Assembly (NCBI GenBank): GCA_946553025.1
Contig: CAMNRM010000024.1
Span: 1-64,000, forward strand
Length of the DNA: 64,000 nucleotides
Reading direction: 5' to 3'
Origin: an uncultured Clostridium sp.
Lineage (GTDB): Bacteria > Bacillota > Clostridia > Lachnospirales > Lachnospiraceae
Shown: positions 15,243 through 23,293 of the stretch, piece after piece
Layout of the letters: every line of letters begins with the position of its first letter
How positions within the stretch are numbered: position 1 is the stretch's first letter
Translations under genes and position numbers: made by a program
The notes under the pieces: model-generated
What the model saw: the letters and a program-made list of their open reading frames with translations, nothing else
Told to the model about the DNA's origin: nothing
The model's database searches: none

Positions 15243-16518
15243 ATTGTGACAGTTTTTTTAAATCCTGATAAAAATTCGGATAAGAGATATTGACGCATTC
15301 GGCACCGGTAATTTCGGTCTGACCCTCGGCGTTTAATGCGGCAACGGCAAAGGTCATGGCTATCCGATGGTCGAGATGGCTGTCGATAAGGGCACCGTGG
15401 AGGGGTTTTCCCCCGTGGATAATCATTCCGTCTTCGGTTTCTTTTACATCGGCTCCCATAGCGGTCAGATGGTGAACCATAACGGCAATGCGGTTGGATT
15501 CTTTAACCTTTAATTCTGCGGCATCCCGGATAATCGTCGTTCCTTCGGCAAAACATGCCATGGCCGCCAGTACGGGAAGTTCATCGATCAGGGTGGGAAT
15601 GACAGCTCCGCCGATTTCGGTTCCGTGAAGGCTTTTATGCCGTACCAGAATATCTGCCGTGGGTTCAGCAGAATGAAAATCTTCATTCAGGAGGGTGATA
15701 TCTCCGCCCATTTCCCGGCAGACCCGGATAATACCGTCACGGGTCGGGTTTATTCCCACATTGCGGATAAGGATTTCGGCATGGGGGACGATGAGTCCTG
15801 CGGCAAGGAAGAAGGCCGCCGAGGAGATATCCCCGGGGACATTGACCAGGCGTGCGCAGAGTTCTTTTCCGGGATGAAGACAAGCCGTTGTCCCTTCTGT
15901 CCGGACATCTGCGCCGAAGTAGTTCAGCATTAATTCCGAGTGATTTCGGGAAACGTAGGGTTCCGTGACACAGGTTTTTCCCTCGGCGTATAATCCGGCC
16001 AAAAGGATGGCGGATTTGACCTGGGCAGAGGCTACCGGGGAGTTATAGTGAATGCCGTGAAGCTTCTGCCCGCGGATAGATAACGGTGCACAGCCGTTTC
16101 CCGGGATACTGGAAATCGAAGCGCCCATCTGGGTTAATGGGTCGATAATTCGCCTCATCGGCCGTTTCTGAATGGAAGCGTCCCCGGTAAGGGTGACGTC
16201 AAAGTTCTGTCCGGCAAGAATTCCGGAAATCAGGCGGGTGGTGGTTCCGCTGTTCCCGCAGTCCAGAACCTTTTCCGGTGCTTTCAGTCCATAAAGCCCG
16301 CTGCCGTGAACCAGAACATGTTCGCCGTCCTGTTCGATGGCTACGCCCATGTTTTTAAAGCAGGAAATCGTGGACAGGCAGTCCGCGCCGGGGAGAAACC
16401 CGGTAATTTCGGTTGTTCCCCGGGCAATGGAACCAAACATAACGCTGCGGTGGGAGATGGACTTGTCCCCGGGAACCTTAATTTCCCCCCGCAGACGGGT
16501 GACTGGTGAAAAAATCAT
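15241..16518 (-). CDS. aroA: 3-phosphoshikimate 1-carboxyvinyltransferase (EPSP synthase), class II-like
   Basis: 425 residues. It makes EPSP from shikimate 3-phosphate and PEP in the shikimate pathway. Key segments are VPGDKSISHR (substrate-binding Lys), DCGNSGTTTRL, KRPMRRIIDPL, SAQVKSAILLAGL, LIDELPVLA and KVKESNRI. All four motifs used to define class II enzymes occur: GDKS, SAQVK, RNHSE and NPTR. Class II enzymes are typically insensitive to glyphosate, so this one is predicted to be, though no activity can be read from sequence. Last gene of the aroF-tyrA-aroA operon. Confidence 0.93.
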   Translation of the reverse strand: MIFSPVTRLRGEIKVPGDKSISHRSVMFGSIARGTTEITGFLPGADCLSTISCFKNMGVAIEQDGEHVLVHGSGLYGLKAPEKVLDCGNSGTTTRLISGILAGQNFDVTLTGDASIQKRPMRRIIDPLTQMGASISSIPGNGCAPLSIRGQKLHGIHYNSPVASAQVKSAILLAGLYAEGKTCVTEPYVSRNHSELMLNYFGADVRTEGTTACLHPGKELCARLVNVPGDISSAAFFLAAGLIVPHAEILIRNVGINPTRDGIIRVCREMGGDITLLNEDFHSAEPTADILVRHKSLHGTEIGGAVIPTLIDELPVLAAMACFAEGTTIIRDAAELKVKESNRIAVMVHHLTAMGADVKETEDGMIIHGGKPLHGALIDSHLDHRIAMTFAVAALNAEGQTEITGAECVNISYPNFYQDLKKLSQ

Positions 16519-16586
16519 GGATGAATCTTATCCTTTCTTTTCATGAAAATAAAATGGTTAAAAAACGGGTGAACTGATGTTTTATC

Positions 16587-16612
16587 GTTACTGTGAATGT
16601 GTGAACAGTAAC
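16587..16612. repeat. 26-bp intergenic palindromic repeat
   Basis: GTTACTGT (16587-16594) and ACAGTAAC (16605-16612) are inverted arms around GAATGTGTGA. Lies between tyrA and aroA. Related copies occur at 9723, 18888, 19090, 25717, 44159 and 44196. Confidence 0.8.
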
Positions 16613-16629
16613 GTTGTATCTGCTTCGTT

Positions 16630-17751
16630 CTACGGGCCTACGTCATAATGATATTTTTCGAGCTGTTCTCTTGCCTTTACCATCGCTTCTTTTTCATAGA
16701 AGATAATGCGCAGTGCTCCTTCTCCGCGTTCACGGTTATGGTTGATGCCGATGTTTTTAATGCTGATTCCTTTGGCAGCTAAGATAACCGAGAGGGTGGA
16801 GATGGAACCGGGTTCGTCCACGATATCCACCGAAAAGGAGTATTCCGAGGCCAGCACGCCGCGTTCTCTTTCGGCAATGGAGTTGCGGTATGCTCTGGAA
16901 TCTTCAAAGAGCCGGTGAAGGGCCGGATGGCTGGCAGCCTTAACCTGGTCTAAAATTTGGGTCAGAGAAGCGATATAGTCTTCAAGCATCCGGGCAATGG
17001 GACCGCTGTTGGTGACGCAGATCTGCTCCCACATCTCAGGAGAAGCGGAGGCAATCCTGGTGATATCCTTAAAACCGCCTGCGGCAACCTGCTTCATGGT
17101 TCCTTGGGCATTGTCCGAATCTTTAACAAGGTTGACCAGGCTGGAGGCTACGATGTGGGGCAGGTGGCTGACGGCGGCGACGACCTTATCGTGTTCGCGG
17201 TAGTCAAGAACCATGGGAATTGCCCCGATAGCTTTGGCAATGCCGACCAGGCGGTCACAGCGGCTGCGGTTTTCTTCGGCCTCTTTAGCAGAGTCGCTTT
17301 CGGGAAAGGAGGGGGTGACGATGTAGTAGGCATTTTCCAAAAGGTGGTCGTTGGAGTGTTCGTACCCTGTTTTTTCCGAACCGGCCATGGGATGACCGCC
17401 CACAAAGAACCGATCCATGCCAAGACGGGTGACTTCTTCGTGAATGCTTGTTTTTGTGCTTCCCACATCGGTGACCATCGCTTCTTCTTTTAAAAAGGGC
17501 TTGATTAAAGCCAGGTACTGCGCATTATATTCTACCGGGGTGCACAGAAAAATGACGTCGCATTCTCTTAGCTTCTCATCGATTCCGTCCAGAATTACAT
17601 CGACAACCCCGTCCGCCTTCGCCTGTTCCAGCTTTGCGCGGGTGCGCATATACGCCATAATCTTTATTTCGGGCGAAAAACGTTTTAATCTCCGGGCAAT
17701 GGAGCCGCCAATCAGCCCCAGCCCGATAAATGCAATGGTTTGTTCCTTCAT
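16630..17751 (-). CDS. tyrA: Prephenate dehydrogenase with C-terminal ACT domain
   Basis: 373 residues. It oxidises prephenate to 4-hydroxyphenylpyruvate with NAD(P) for tyrosine synthesis. The Rossmann start FIGLGLIGGSIAR is followed by VIFLCTPVEYN, TDVGSTKTSIHEEV, GGHPMAGSEKTGYEHS (catalytic His and substrate loop) and AAVSHLPHIVASSL, all family signatures. The last 75 residues (YSFSVDIVDEPGSISTL onward) form an ACT domain, likely for tyrosine feedback. It lies between aroF and aroA in the same operon, 15 bases after aroF; an inverted repeat separates it from aroA. Confidence 0.93.
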   Translation of the reverse strand: MKEQTIAFIGLGLIGGSIARRLKRFSPEIKIMAYMRTRAKLEQAKADGVVDVILDGIDEKLRECDVIFLCTPVEYNAQYLALIKPFLKEEAMVTDVGSTKTSIHEEVTRLGMDRFFVGGHPMAGSEKTGYEHSNDHLLENAYYIVTPSFPESDSAKEAEENRSRCDRLVGIAKAIGAIPMVLDYREHDKVVAAVSHLPHIVASSLVNLVKDSDNAQGTMKQVAAGGFKDITRIASASPEMWEQICVTNSGPIARMLEDYIASLTQILDQVKAASHPALHRLFEDSRAYRNSIAERERGVLASEYSFSVDIVDEPGSISTLSVILAAKGISIKNIGINHNRERGEGALRIIFYEKEAMVKAREQLEKYHYDVGP

Positions 17752-17766
17752 TCTTCTTCTCCGTCC

Positions 17767-18783
17767 TTATCCCATTTTTCTCTTTGCCAAATCCGTGTAG
17801 GGCTTTAACTCGTCCATAAGCTGTGCAAACTGCTCAAAGGTCAAAGACTGCGGGCCGTCCGAAAGGGCGCAGGAGGGGCAGGGATGAACTTCAATCATCA
17901 GTCCGTCGGCACCCACGGCAGCGGAGGCTTTGGACAGAGGCTCGACAAAGTCACGAACACCGGTGGCATGGCTGGGATCGATGATCACCGGAAGATGGCT
18001 TTTGGTGTGGATTACGGGAACGGCACTGATATCTAAGGTATTTCTGGTTGCCGTTTCATAGGTGCGGATGCCGCGCTCGCACAGGACGATGGATTCATTT
18101 CCCTCGGAGAGAATGTATTCGGCAGCATTCAGCCACTCGTCAATCGTAGCGGCCAGACCCCGCTTTAACATGACCGGAATGCCGGAACGTCCGACTTCCT
18201 TTAAGAGTTCAAAATTCTGCATATTCCGGGCACCAATCTGGAGCATGTCCACATAGTTTACCGCCATGGAAAGGGCACGCAGGCTGGTGACTTCGCAGAT
18301 GGTTGCAAGCCCCGTACATCTTCCTGCCTCCTCCATGTAGCGAAGCCCTTCTTCTTCAAGGCCCTGGAAGGAGTAGGGGGAGGTTCTGGGCTTAAATGCC
18401 CCGCCGCGAAGGAAGGTTGCCCCGGCTTTTTTTACCTCTTCAGCACATAAAAGAAGCTGATCGTGGTTTTCAACGGCACAGGGGCCGGCCATAACCGTGA
18501 ACGTATCCGGCCCGATAACCGTGTTCTTTACTTTAATAAAAGATTCTTCCGGGTGAAATTTTTTATTCACCAGTTTATAAGACTCGGTAATGGGAACAAT
18601 CTTATCCACGCCGTTAAGCAGTTCAAAATTCGTTCCCCGAAGTTTGCGCTTATCCCCCACAACGCCGATAATGGTCACTTCATGACCGTGGGAAAGGTGA
18701 ACCTGAAGACCTTCGGATTCAATTATCTTTGTGACCTGTTCTATTGCCTGCCCGGAGGCGTTCGGCTTCATAATGATAACCAT
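17767..18783 (-). CDS. aroF: 3-deoxy-7-phosphoheptulonate synthase (DAHP synthase, type I beta)
   Basis: 338 residues. First enzyme of the shikimate pathway, condensing PEP with erythrose 4-phosphate. The N-terminal 70 residues form a ferredoxin-like regulatory domain (MKPNASGQAIEQV ... GVVGDKRKL). The catalytic barrel shows VMAGPCAVEN, LRGGAFKPRTSPYSFQGL, QIGARNMQNF, LKRGLAATIDEW, CERGIRTYE, IDPSHATGVRDFV and LMIEVHPCP, the PEP- and metal-binding elements of this subfamily. First gene of the operon, with its own TTGACA/TACAAT promoter. ATG 18783 has GAGGA about 8 bases upstream; ATG 18771 is possible. Confidence 0.95.
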   Translation of the reverse strand: MVIIMKPNASGQAIEQVTKIIESEGLQVHLSHGHEVTIIGVVGDKRKLRGTNFELLNGVDKIVPITESYKLVNKKFHPEESFIKVKNTVIGPDTFTVMAGPCAVENHDQLLLCAEEVKKAGATFLRGGAFKPRTSPYSFQGLEEEGLRYMEEAGRCTGLATICEVTSLRALSMAVNYVDMLQIGARNMQNFELLKEVGRSGIPVMLKRGLAATIDEWLNAAEYILSEGNESIVLCERGIRTYETATRNTLDISAVPVIHTKSHLPVIIDPSHATGVRDFVEPLSKASAAVGADGLMIEVHPCPSCALSDGPQSLTFEQFAQLMDELKPYTDLAKRKMG

Positions 18784-18820
18784 AATCTATCCTCAACTTT
18801 CTTTTTTTTCGATAAACTCC

Positions 18821-18849
18821 ATTGTACGGCAGAAAAAAGAAAATGTCAA
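18821..18849 (-). promoter_or_regulatory. Promoter of the aroF-tyrA-aroA operon
   Basis: Minus-strand TTGACA (18849-18844) and TACAAT (18826-18821) are separated by 17 bases, a near-consensus sigma-A promoter 38 bases before the aroF start. Confidence 0.75.
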
Positions 18850-18887
18850 CGCTTTTACACGTTGAATCGTGATAGGTTTATGCGGAA

Positions 18888-18913
18888 GTTACTGTGAACG
18901 TGTGAACAGTAAC
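18888..18913. repeat. 26-bp intergenic palindromic repeat
   Basis: GTTACTGT and ACAGTAAC arms around GAACGTGTGA; lies upstream of the aroF promoter in the divergent gap before the EF-G-like gene. Confidence 0.8.
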
Positions 18914-18987
18914 TATGCGGAAAAACCGGGAAAAACAGGAGGTTTTTTCAGGTAGGGCGGGAACTTTGCCGCGAATAGAAAAAATTG

Positions 18988-19017
18988 TTGAAAAAGTTTT
19001 GTATAATTCATGCAATT
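18988..19017 (+). promoter_or_regulatory. Candidate promoter of the EF-G-like gene
   Basis: TTGAAA (18988-18993) and a perfect TATAAT (19012-19017) are 18 bases apart. A second candidate, TTGTAA/TACAAT with 17 bases, lies at 19022-19050. Either gives a leader of roughly 170-210 bases before ATG 19232. Confidence 0.5.
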
Positions 19018-19089
19018 TTACTTGTAATCTTTCTGTTTTTTTAGTACAATATCCTCATGGGCTAAAGGCGTTGTTTTAAGGTAGTTCAT

Positions 19090-19115
19090 GTTACTGTGAA
19101 CGTGAGAACAGTAAC
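19090..19115. repeat. 26-bp intergenic palindromic repeat
   Basis: GTTACTGT and ACAGTAAC arms around GAACGTGAGA, inside the predicted leader RNA of the EF-G-like gene, so it may fold in the transcript. A GGGCC/GGCCC hairpin (19169-19173 with 19195-19199) lies closer to the start codon. Confidence 0.75.
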
Positions 19116-19231
19116 CGGTTCACGAGGAGCAGATGGCAGATAACCGAGTTCCATTTGACCTTAAATAAGGGCCGCTTCAGGAAGCTTTCGGAATGGCCCA
19201 ACGACAAAAATGATATACAGGAGGATTGTTT

Positions 19232-21325
19232 ATGAACGTTTATGGAACGAAAAAAATCCGTAACGTTGTATTACTTGGACACGGCGGTGCAGGTAAGACA
19301 ACCGTTGCCGAAGCTATGGCATTGATTACCGGAGTTACAAAGAGGATGGGGAAGGTAACGGATGGAAATACCATCAGCGATTATGATAAGGAAGAGATTA
19401 AGCGGCAGTTTTCCATTTCCACCTCGCTGATTCCTTTGGAATACACGGGTGAGGACGGGCCGATTAAGATTAATTTGCTGGATACTCCTGGTTTCTTTGA
19501 TTTTGTAGGCGAGGTAGAGGAAGCGGTCAGCGTGGCGGATGCCGCGATTATCGTGGTCAACTGCAAGGCTGGCATTGAAGTGGGAACGGAAAAGGCATGG
19601 GAACTCTGCGAGAAGTTTAACCTGCCGAGAATTATCTTTGTGACGAATATGGACGACGATCACGCCAGCTACCGTGAACTGGTGTTAAAGCTGGAAACCC
19701 GTTTTGGTCGTAAGATTGCCCCCTTCCAGCTGCCAATCCGTGAGAATGAAAAGTTTGTTGGTTTTGTCAATGTGGTAAAGATGGCCGGACGCCGTTTTAC
19801 AAACTTAAGCGACTACGAAGAGTGCCCGATCCCGGATTATGTGGAGAAAAATCTTGGTATCGCCAGGGAAGCACTGATGGAAGCCGTTGCCGAAACCAGT
19901 GAAGAATATATGGAGAGGTATTTCTCCGGAGAAGAGTTTACCCAGGAGGAGATCTCCGAGGCGCTCAGAACCTTCGTTATCGACGGAAGCATCGTTCCGG
20001 TTATGATGGGTTCCGGTATTAACTGCCAGGGCTTCCGCGTGCTTTTGCAGGCGATTGACAAGTACTTCCCGTCACCGGATAAGTATGAGTGTGTGGGCGT
20101 GGATGTATCCACTGGCGAGCGCTTTACGGCAAAATATAACGACGATGTATCTCTGTCTGCAAGGGTATTTAAGACTATCGTCGATCCGTTTATCGGAAAA
20201 TATTCATTGATGAAGATCTGTACAGGTACCTTAAAGCCCGATATGACCGTTTATAATGTCAATAAAGACGCAGAAGAAAAGATTGGAAAGATTTACCTGT
20301 TAAGGGGCAAGGATCAGATAGAAGTTTCCGAGCTGAAAGCCGGCGATATCGGTGCCGTGGCAAAACTGACCGTTACCCAGACCGGCGATACCATGGCGGT
20401 TCGCACAGCCCCGATTGTTTACCATAAGCCGCAGATTTCCACACCTTACACCTACATGGCGTACAAGGCGGTGAATAAGGGCGACGACGATAAGATTTCC
20501 TCCGCACTGGCGAAGCTGATGGAAGAGGATTTAACCTTAAAGACCGTAAACGATGCCGAGAACCGTCAGGCACTGCTTTATGCGATTGGCGATCAGCAGC
20601 TTGACGTTGTGGTAAGCAAGCTTCAGAACCGCTATAAAGTGGATGTTGTTTTATCCAAGCCGAAATTTGCCTTCCGCGAAACCTTAAAGAAGAAAGTTAA
20701 GGTACAGGGCAAGCATAAAAAACAGTCCGGCGGACACGGACAGTACGGCGATGTTATTATGGAATTTGAGCCGTCCGGCGATCTGGAAACACCTTATATC
20801 TTTGAAGAAAAGGTATTTGGCGGTTCCGTTCCGAAGAACTACTTCCCGGCGGTGGAGAAGGGACTTCAGGAATGTGTATTAAAGGGACCGCTCGCTGGAT
20901 ATCCGGTTGTGGGTATGAAAGCTACCCTTTTGGATGGTTCCTATCACCCGGTAGATTCCTCCGAAATGGCCTTTAAGATGGCGACAATCCTTGCCTTTAA
21001 GAAGGGCTTTATGGATGCAGGCCCAGTCCTCTTAGAGCCGATTGCTTCCCTGAAAGTAACCGTGCCGGATAAGTTTACCGGTGATGTTATGGGCGACTTA
21101 AACCGCAGAAGAGGCCGCGTACTGGGCATGAACTCCGACCACCACGGCAAACAGATTATCGAGGCGGATATCCCGATGTCCGAGCTGTTCGGCTATAATA
21201 CCGATCTTCGTTCCATGACCGGCGGTATCGGCGTGTACGAATATGAATTTGCCCGCTACGAGCAGGCACCCGGCGATGTACAGAAGAAAGAAGTCGAGGC
21301 AAGGGCGGCGAAGGAAGAAGAGTAG
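19232..21325 (+). CDS. Elongation factor G-like translational GTPase
   Basis: 697 residues with the five-domain layout of EF-G: GTPase, beta barrel (LSARVFKTIVDPFIGKYSL), and domains III-V (KVQGKHKKQSGGHGQYGDV, GFMDAGPVLLEPI, RRRGRVLGMNSD). The G motifs differ from canonical FusA: G1 is GHGGAGKTT instead of GHIDAGKTT, G3 is DTPGFFDF where FusA has DTPGHVDF, so the catalytic His is replaced by Phe, and the G4 region reads TNMDDD instead of NKMD. This marks it as the EF-G-like paralogue group, whose role in translation is less clear, rather than the main translocase. ATG 19232 has AGGAGG seven bases upstream. Stands alone, with a terminator after it. Confidence 0.9.
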   Translation: MNVYGTKKIRNVVLLGHGGAGKTTVAEAMALITGVTKRMGKVTDGNTISDYDKEEIKRQFSISTSLIPLEYTGEDGPIKINLLDTPGFFDFVGEVEEAVSVADAAIIVVNCKAGIEVGTEKAWELCEKFNLPRIIFVTNMDDDHASYRELVLKLETRFGRKIAPFQLPIRENEKFVGFVNVVKMAGRRFTNLSDYEECPIPDYVEKNLGIAREALMEAVAETSEEYMERYFSGEEFTQEEISEALRTFVIDGSIVPVMMGSGINCQGFRVLLQAIDKYFPSPDKYECVGVDVSTGERFTAKYNDDVSLSARVFKTIVDPFIGKYSLMKICTGTLKPDMTVYNVNKDAEEKIGKIYLLRGKDQIEVSELKAGDIGAVAKLTVTQTGDTMAVRTAPIVYHKPQISTPYTYMAYKAVNKGDDDKISSALAKLMEEDLTLKTVNDAENRQALLYAIGDQQLDVVVSKLQNRYKVDVVLSKPKFAFRETLKKKVKVQGKHKKQSGGHGQYGDVIMEFEPSGDLETPYIFEEKVFGGSVPKNYFPAVEKGLQECVLKGPLAGYPVVGMKATLLDGSYHPVDSSEMAFKMATILAFKKGFMDAGPVLLEPIASLKVTVPDKFTGDVMGDLNRRRGRVLGMNSDHHGKQIIEADIPMSELFGYNTDLRSMTGGIGVYEYEFARYEQAPGDVQKKEVEARAAKEEE

Positions 21326-21385
21326 TGGAGTTGTGTTCATCAAAAGATGGATTAAAGCTTAAGTGAATTGCTAAAAAACGGATAT

Positions 21386-21425
21386 AAAGGCTGCTGTACC
21401 TGGAAATGACCAGGACGGCAGCCTT
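21386..21425 (+). terminator. Terminator of the EF-G-like gene
   Basis: AAAGGCTGCTGTACCTGG (21386-21403) pairs with CCAGGACGGCAGCCTTT (21410-21425) with small mismatches, followed by TGTTT. Confidence 0.7.
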
Positions 21426-21442
21426 TGTTTAACCTATCAAGG

Positions 21443-21590
21443 AAGTCCCCCGCTTCTAAGTCGCAAAGACGAAAGCGGTGGGTTGGGGGACTTGCTTGTG
21501 TCAGGTGGGGTGCAAGCCCCATCTGACAAGCTGCGATAGCAGCATAGGATTACGAGGAAGTAACGGAGTGGATTCCGAGTTTCCTTTGAC
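21443..21590 (+). ncRNA. Candidate structured RNA, possibly an orphan IS200/IS605-type right end or omegaRNA-like remnant
   Basis: About 150 bases contain consecutive hairpins: AAGTCCCCC (21443-21451) with GGGGGACTT (21485-21493) and an inner GCTT/AAGC; GTCAGGTGGGG (21500-21510) with GCCCCATCTGAC (21516-21527); GCTGC-GATA-GCAGC (21530-21543); and AGGAA with TTTCCT (from 21554 to about 21584). No protein is encoded and no tnpB is adjacent. Structured, gene-free blocks of this style occur at the right ends of IS200/IS605 elements; that identity is inference and the strand is assumed. Confidence 0.4.
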
Positions 21591-21599
21591 TAGAATTTC

Positions 21600-22640
21600 T
21601 TAAAAAAATTCAATAATACACAAAACCAAAAAAGCAAACATTCCCGGATTAAGAATGGCGGCGATCATAGCCTGCTTTCGCGGAAGATGGCGGATGCCGG
21701 GGTAGAAGCAGATGTATTTCTTAAAGACAAAGAACAGCACCAGCCCGGCGATGGCGATGATGAGTTCAATAAGCACATAGGCGCACAGAGCCAGGCAGAT
21801 CAGCATCATGGAGGGGCTTTGCAGCATCTGCATGGTCAGTTCCATCTGCGCGGCTTCCACATCCATGGAAAAGACCAGAGAAAAGACCGGTTTAAAAAGC
21901 ATAGGCAGAAGGATGCTGCTGCGGAAATTGATCCACATATGGAAGAAAATCGTATAGCGGATTTTCCCGGTTTTGCAGTAGATATAGGCAAAAAGGCAGC
22001 CCAGGGCAAAAGCATAGAAAAACTGCTGGAAATTTCCGTGCATCAGGCCAAAGAGAAGGCCGGATAGGAGGACGGAGAGTTTTTCGCCGTAGCCGATGGT
22101 GCGGTCGATAAAAAATTTGCGGAATAAGAGTTCCTCGGCAATGGGGGCACCCACGGCTACCGTTAAGAAGGTAAGAAACGGGTTTCCGGCAAAAATCATG
22201 TCAAGCAGCATTTCGTAGCTTTCACCGGTTCCGCCGGAAATATTGCTGATCATGCTTCCGATAAAGCTGCCCAAGTAGCCCATGGATGAACCGATAATGT
22301 AGACCACCAGCCATGCTTTAAATTCCCACTTTTCATGGCGCAGGAAGCCGAATTTTGGTACGTAACGGTAATAAAAGGCGGTGACGGGAAGGGCAATGCC
22401 GTACATGCAGATGAGCATCAGCAGCATATTTAAGAGATTGCGGTAAGGGCGGTAGTCCCAGCCGCTGTTTTGAATCAGGGTGACGGCGATAAGCTGCAGG
22501 CCGGAGCTGAGCATGGTATAGAGCAATAAGCCCAGCATAATGTGGGAAAAATGTTTTCGATCCATGTGCATTTCCCAGCGTTTTCTTTGTTTTTGTTCCT
22601 GTTCATTGCTTTCCCATGGGTTTGTGTTTAATGTATTCAT
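21600..22640 (-). CDS. CPBP-family intramembrane metalloprotease
   Basis: 346 residues with about eight hydrophobic segments. The CPBP (Abi/CaaX-like) catalytic motifs are present: EELLFRKFFID (EExxxR), FGLMHGNFQQF and FHMWINF, whose Glu and His residues bind metal in the membrane. The N-terminus is soluble and Gln/Glu-rich. ATG 22640 is preceded by AGGGG at nine bases; the frame extends 12 codons further up without a ribosome site. Bacterial members act in prenyl-protein or bacteriocin-immunity-like processing; the substrate here is unknown. Its end abuts the structured block at 21443-21590. Confidence 0.85.
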   Translation of the reverse strand: MNTLNTNPWESNEQEQKQRKRWEMHMDRKHFSHIMLGLLLYTMLSSGLQLIAVTLIQNSGWDYRPYRNLLNMLLMLICMYGIALPVTAFYYRYVPKFGFLRHEKWEFKAWLVVYIIGSSMGYLGSFIGSMISNISGGTGESYEMLLDMIFAGNPFLTFLTVAVGAPIAEELLFRKFFIDRTIGYGEKLSVLLSGLLFGLMHGNFQQFFYAFALGCLFAYIYCKTGKIRYTIFFHMWINFRSSILLPMLFKPVFSLVFSMDVEAAQMELTMQMLQSPSMMLICLALCAYVLIELIIAIAGLVLFFVFKKYICFYPGIRHLPRKQAMIAAILNPGMFAFLVLCIIEFF

Positions 22641-22755
22641 GATAAAATCCCCTGCTTTCCTGTATGTACTCACCATAGTACACGAAAAGAGGGGATTTGT
22701 AAATATGATTTGCGCTTATCCTTTTTAATCCAAGTTTTCCTTGTAGAATCCAGAC

Positions 22756-22784
22756 TTGACAGATTTCTTTTCTTATGATAGTCT
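22756..22784 (+). promoter_or_regulatory. Promoter of the T-box/leuS transcript
   Basis: TTGACA (22756-22761) and TAGTCT (22779-22784) with 17 bases between. The -10 is poor; TATGAT and TACTAT lie nearby but at worse spacing. Confidence 0.45.
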
Positions 22785-22799
22785 ACTATAGACTGATGA

Positions 22800-23135
22800 G
22801 CTGAATCCATACAGAAAGTGCAAGTCAGGTAAAAGAAAAAAATGCTAAGAAAAGGAAGAGTAATATTCTGGAAGAAGCAGAGAGCTGCCGGAGGGTGCGA
22901 GGCAGTTTCTAAAGGAATGTGAACTGGCCTTGGAGCAGCACGCTGAACGGGTTTTGAGATAACCAGGTAAGCGCCGCCGGGAAGCCGCCGTTATCGGGAA
23001 TGAGTGCATTTTTAATGAAGAATTTTTAGCAGGTTTAACCATAAGAATTTTTAATTAAAAATGAAACAGAGTGGTACCGCGTAGGAAGGTAAGGTTCTGC
23101 GCCTCTGGCTGGAAGGCTGGGGGGTAGGGCTTTTT
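22800..23135 (+). promoter_or_regulatory. T-box riboswitch upstream of leuS (leucine type)
   Basis: The T-box core AGAGTGGTACCGCG lies at about 23068-23081. Stem I features GAGCTGCCGGAGGGTGCGAGG appear near 22880-22902 in pieces typical of its distal end, and the specifier region reads GAA-CTG-GCC with CTG (Leu) at 22924-22926. A GC-rich helix and T6 run (about 23098-23135) follow as the terminator. Uncharged tRNA-Leu would allow read-through into leuS. The exact specifier triplet is my reading of the loop and fits the downstream gene. Confidence 0.88.
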
Positions 23136-23192
23136 TGTTTGGCAGAAAATACACGGCACGTAAACAGGAAAGGGTAAAAAAGCAAAACATAA

Positions 23193-23264
23193 GCAGGAAA
23201 ACAAAAGCAGAAAATCAAAAGCAGGAGAAACAAAAGCAGAAAATCAAAAACAAGAGAAACAAAA
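23193..23264 (+). repeat. A-rich ~29-bp tandem repeat in the leuS leader
   Basis: GCAGGAAAACAAAAGCAGAA and the following ATCAAAA recur at 23193 and 23221, with a degenerate third partial copy from 23250. It lies between the T-box terminator and the leuS ribosome site and is nearly free of structure, which may aid ribosome access. Confidence 0.65.
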
Positions 23265-23293
23265 ATTTTTAACACAGCAGGAGGAGAAAAGAA

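Noticed and set aside
16957-17493. Plus-strand ORF opposite tyrA
   Set aside because: Shadow of a well-conserved prephenate dehydrogenase; no start context.
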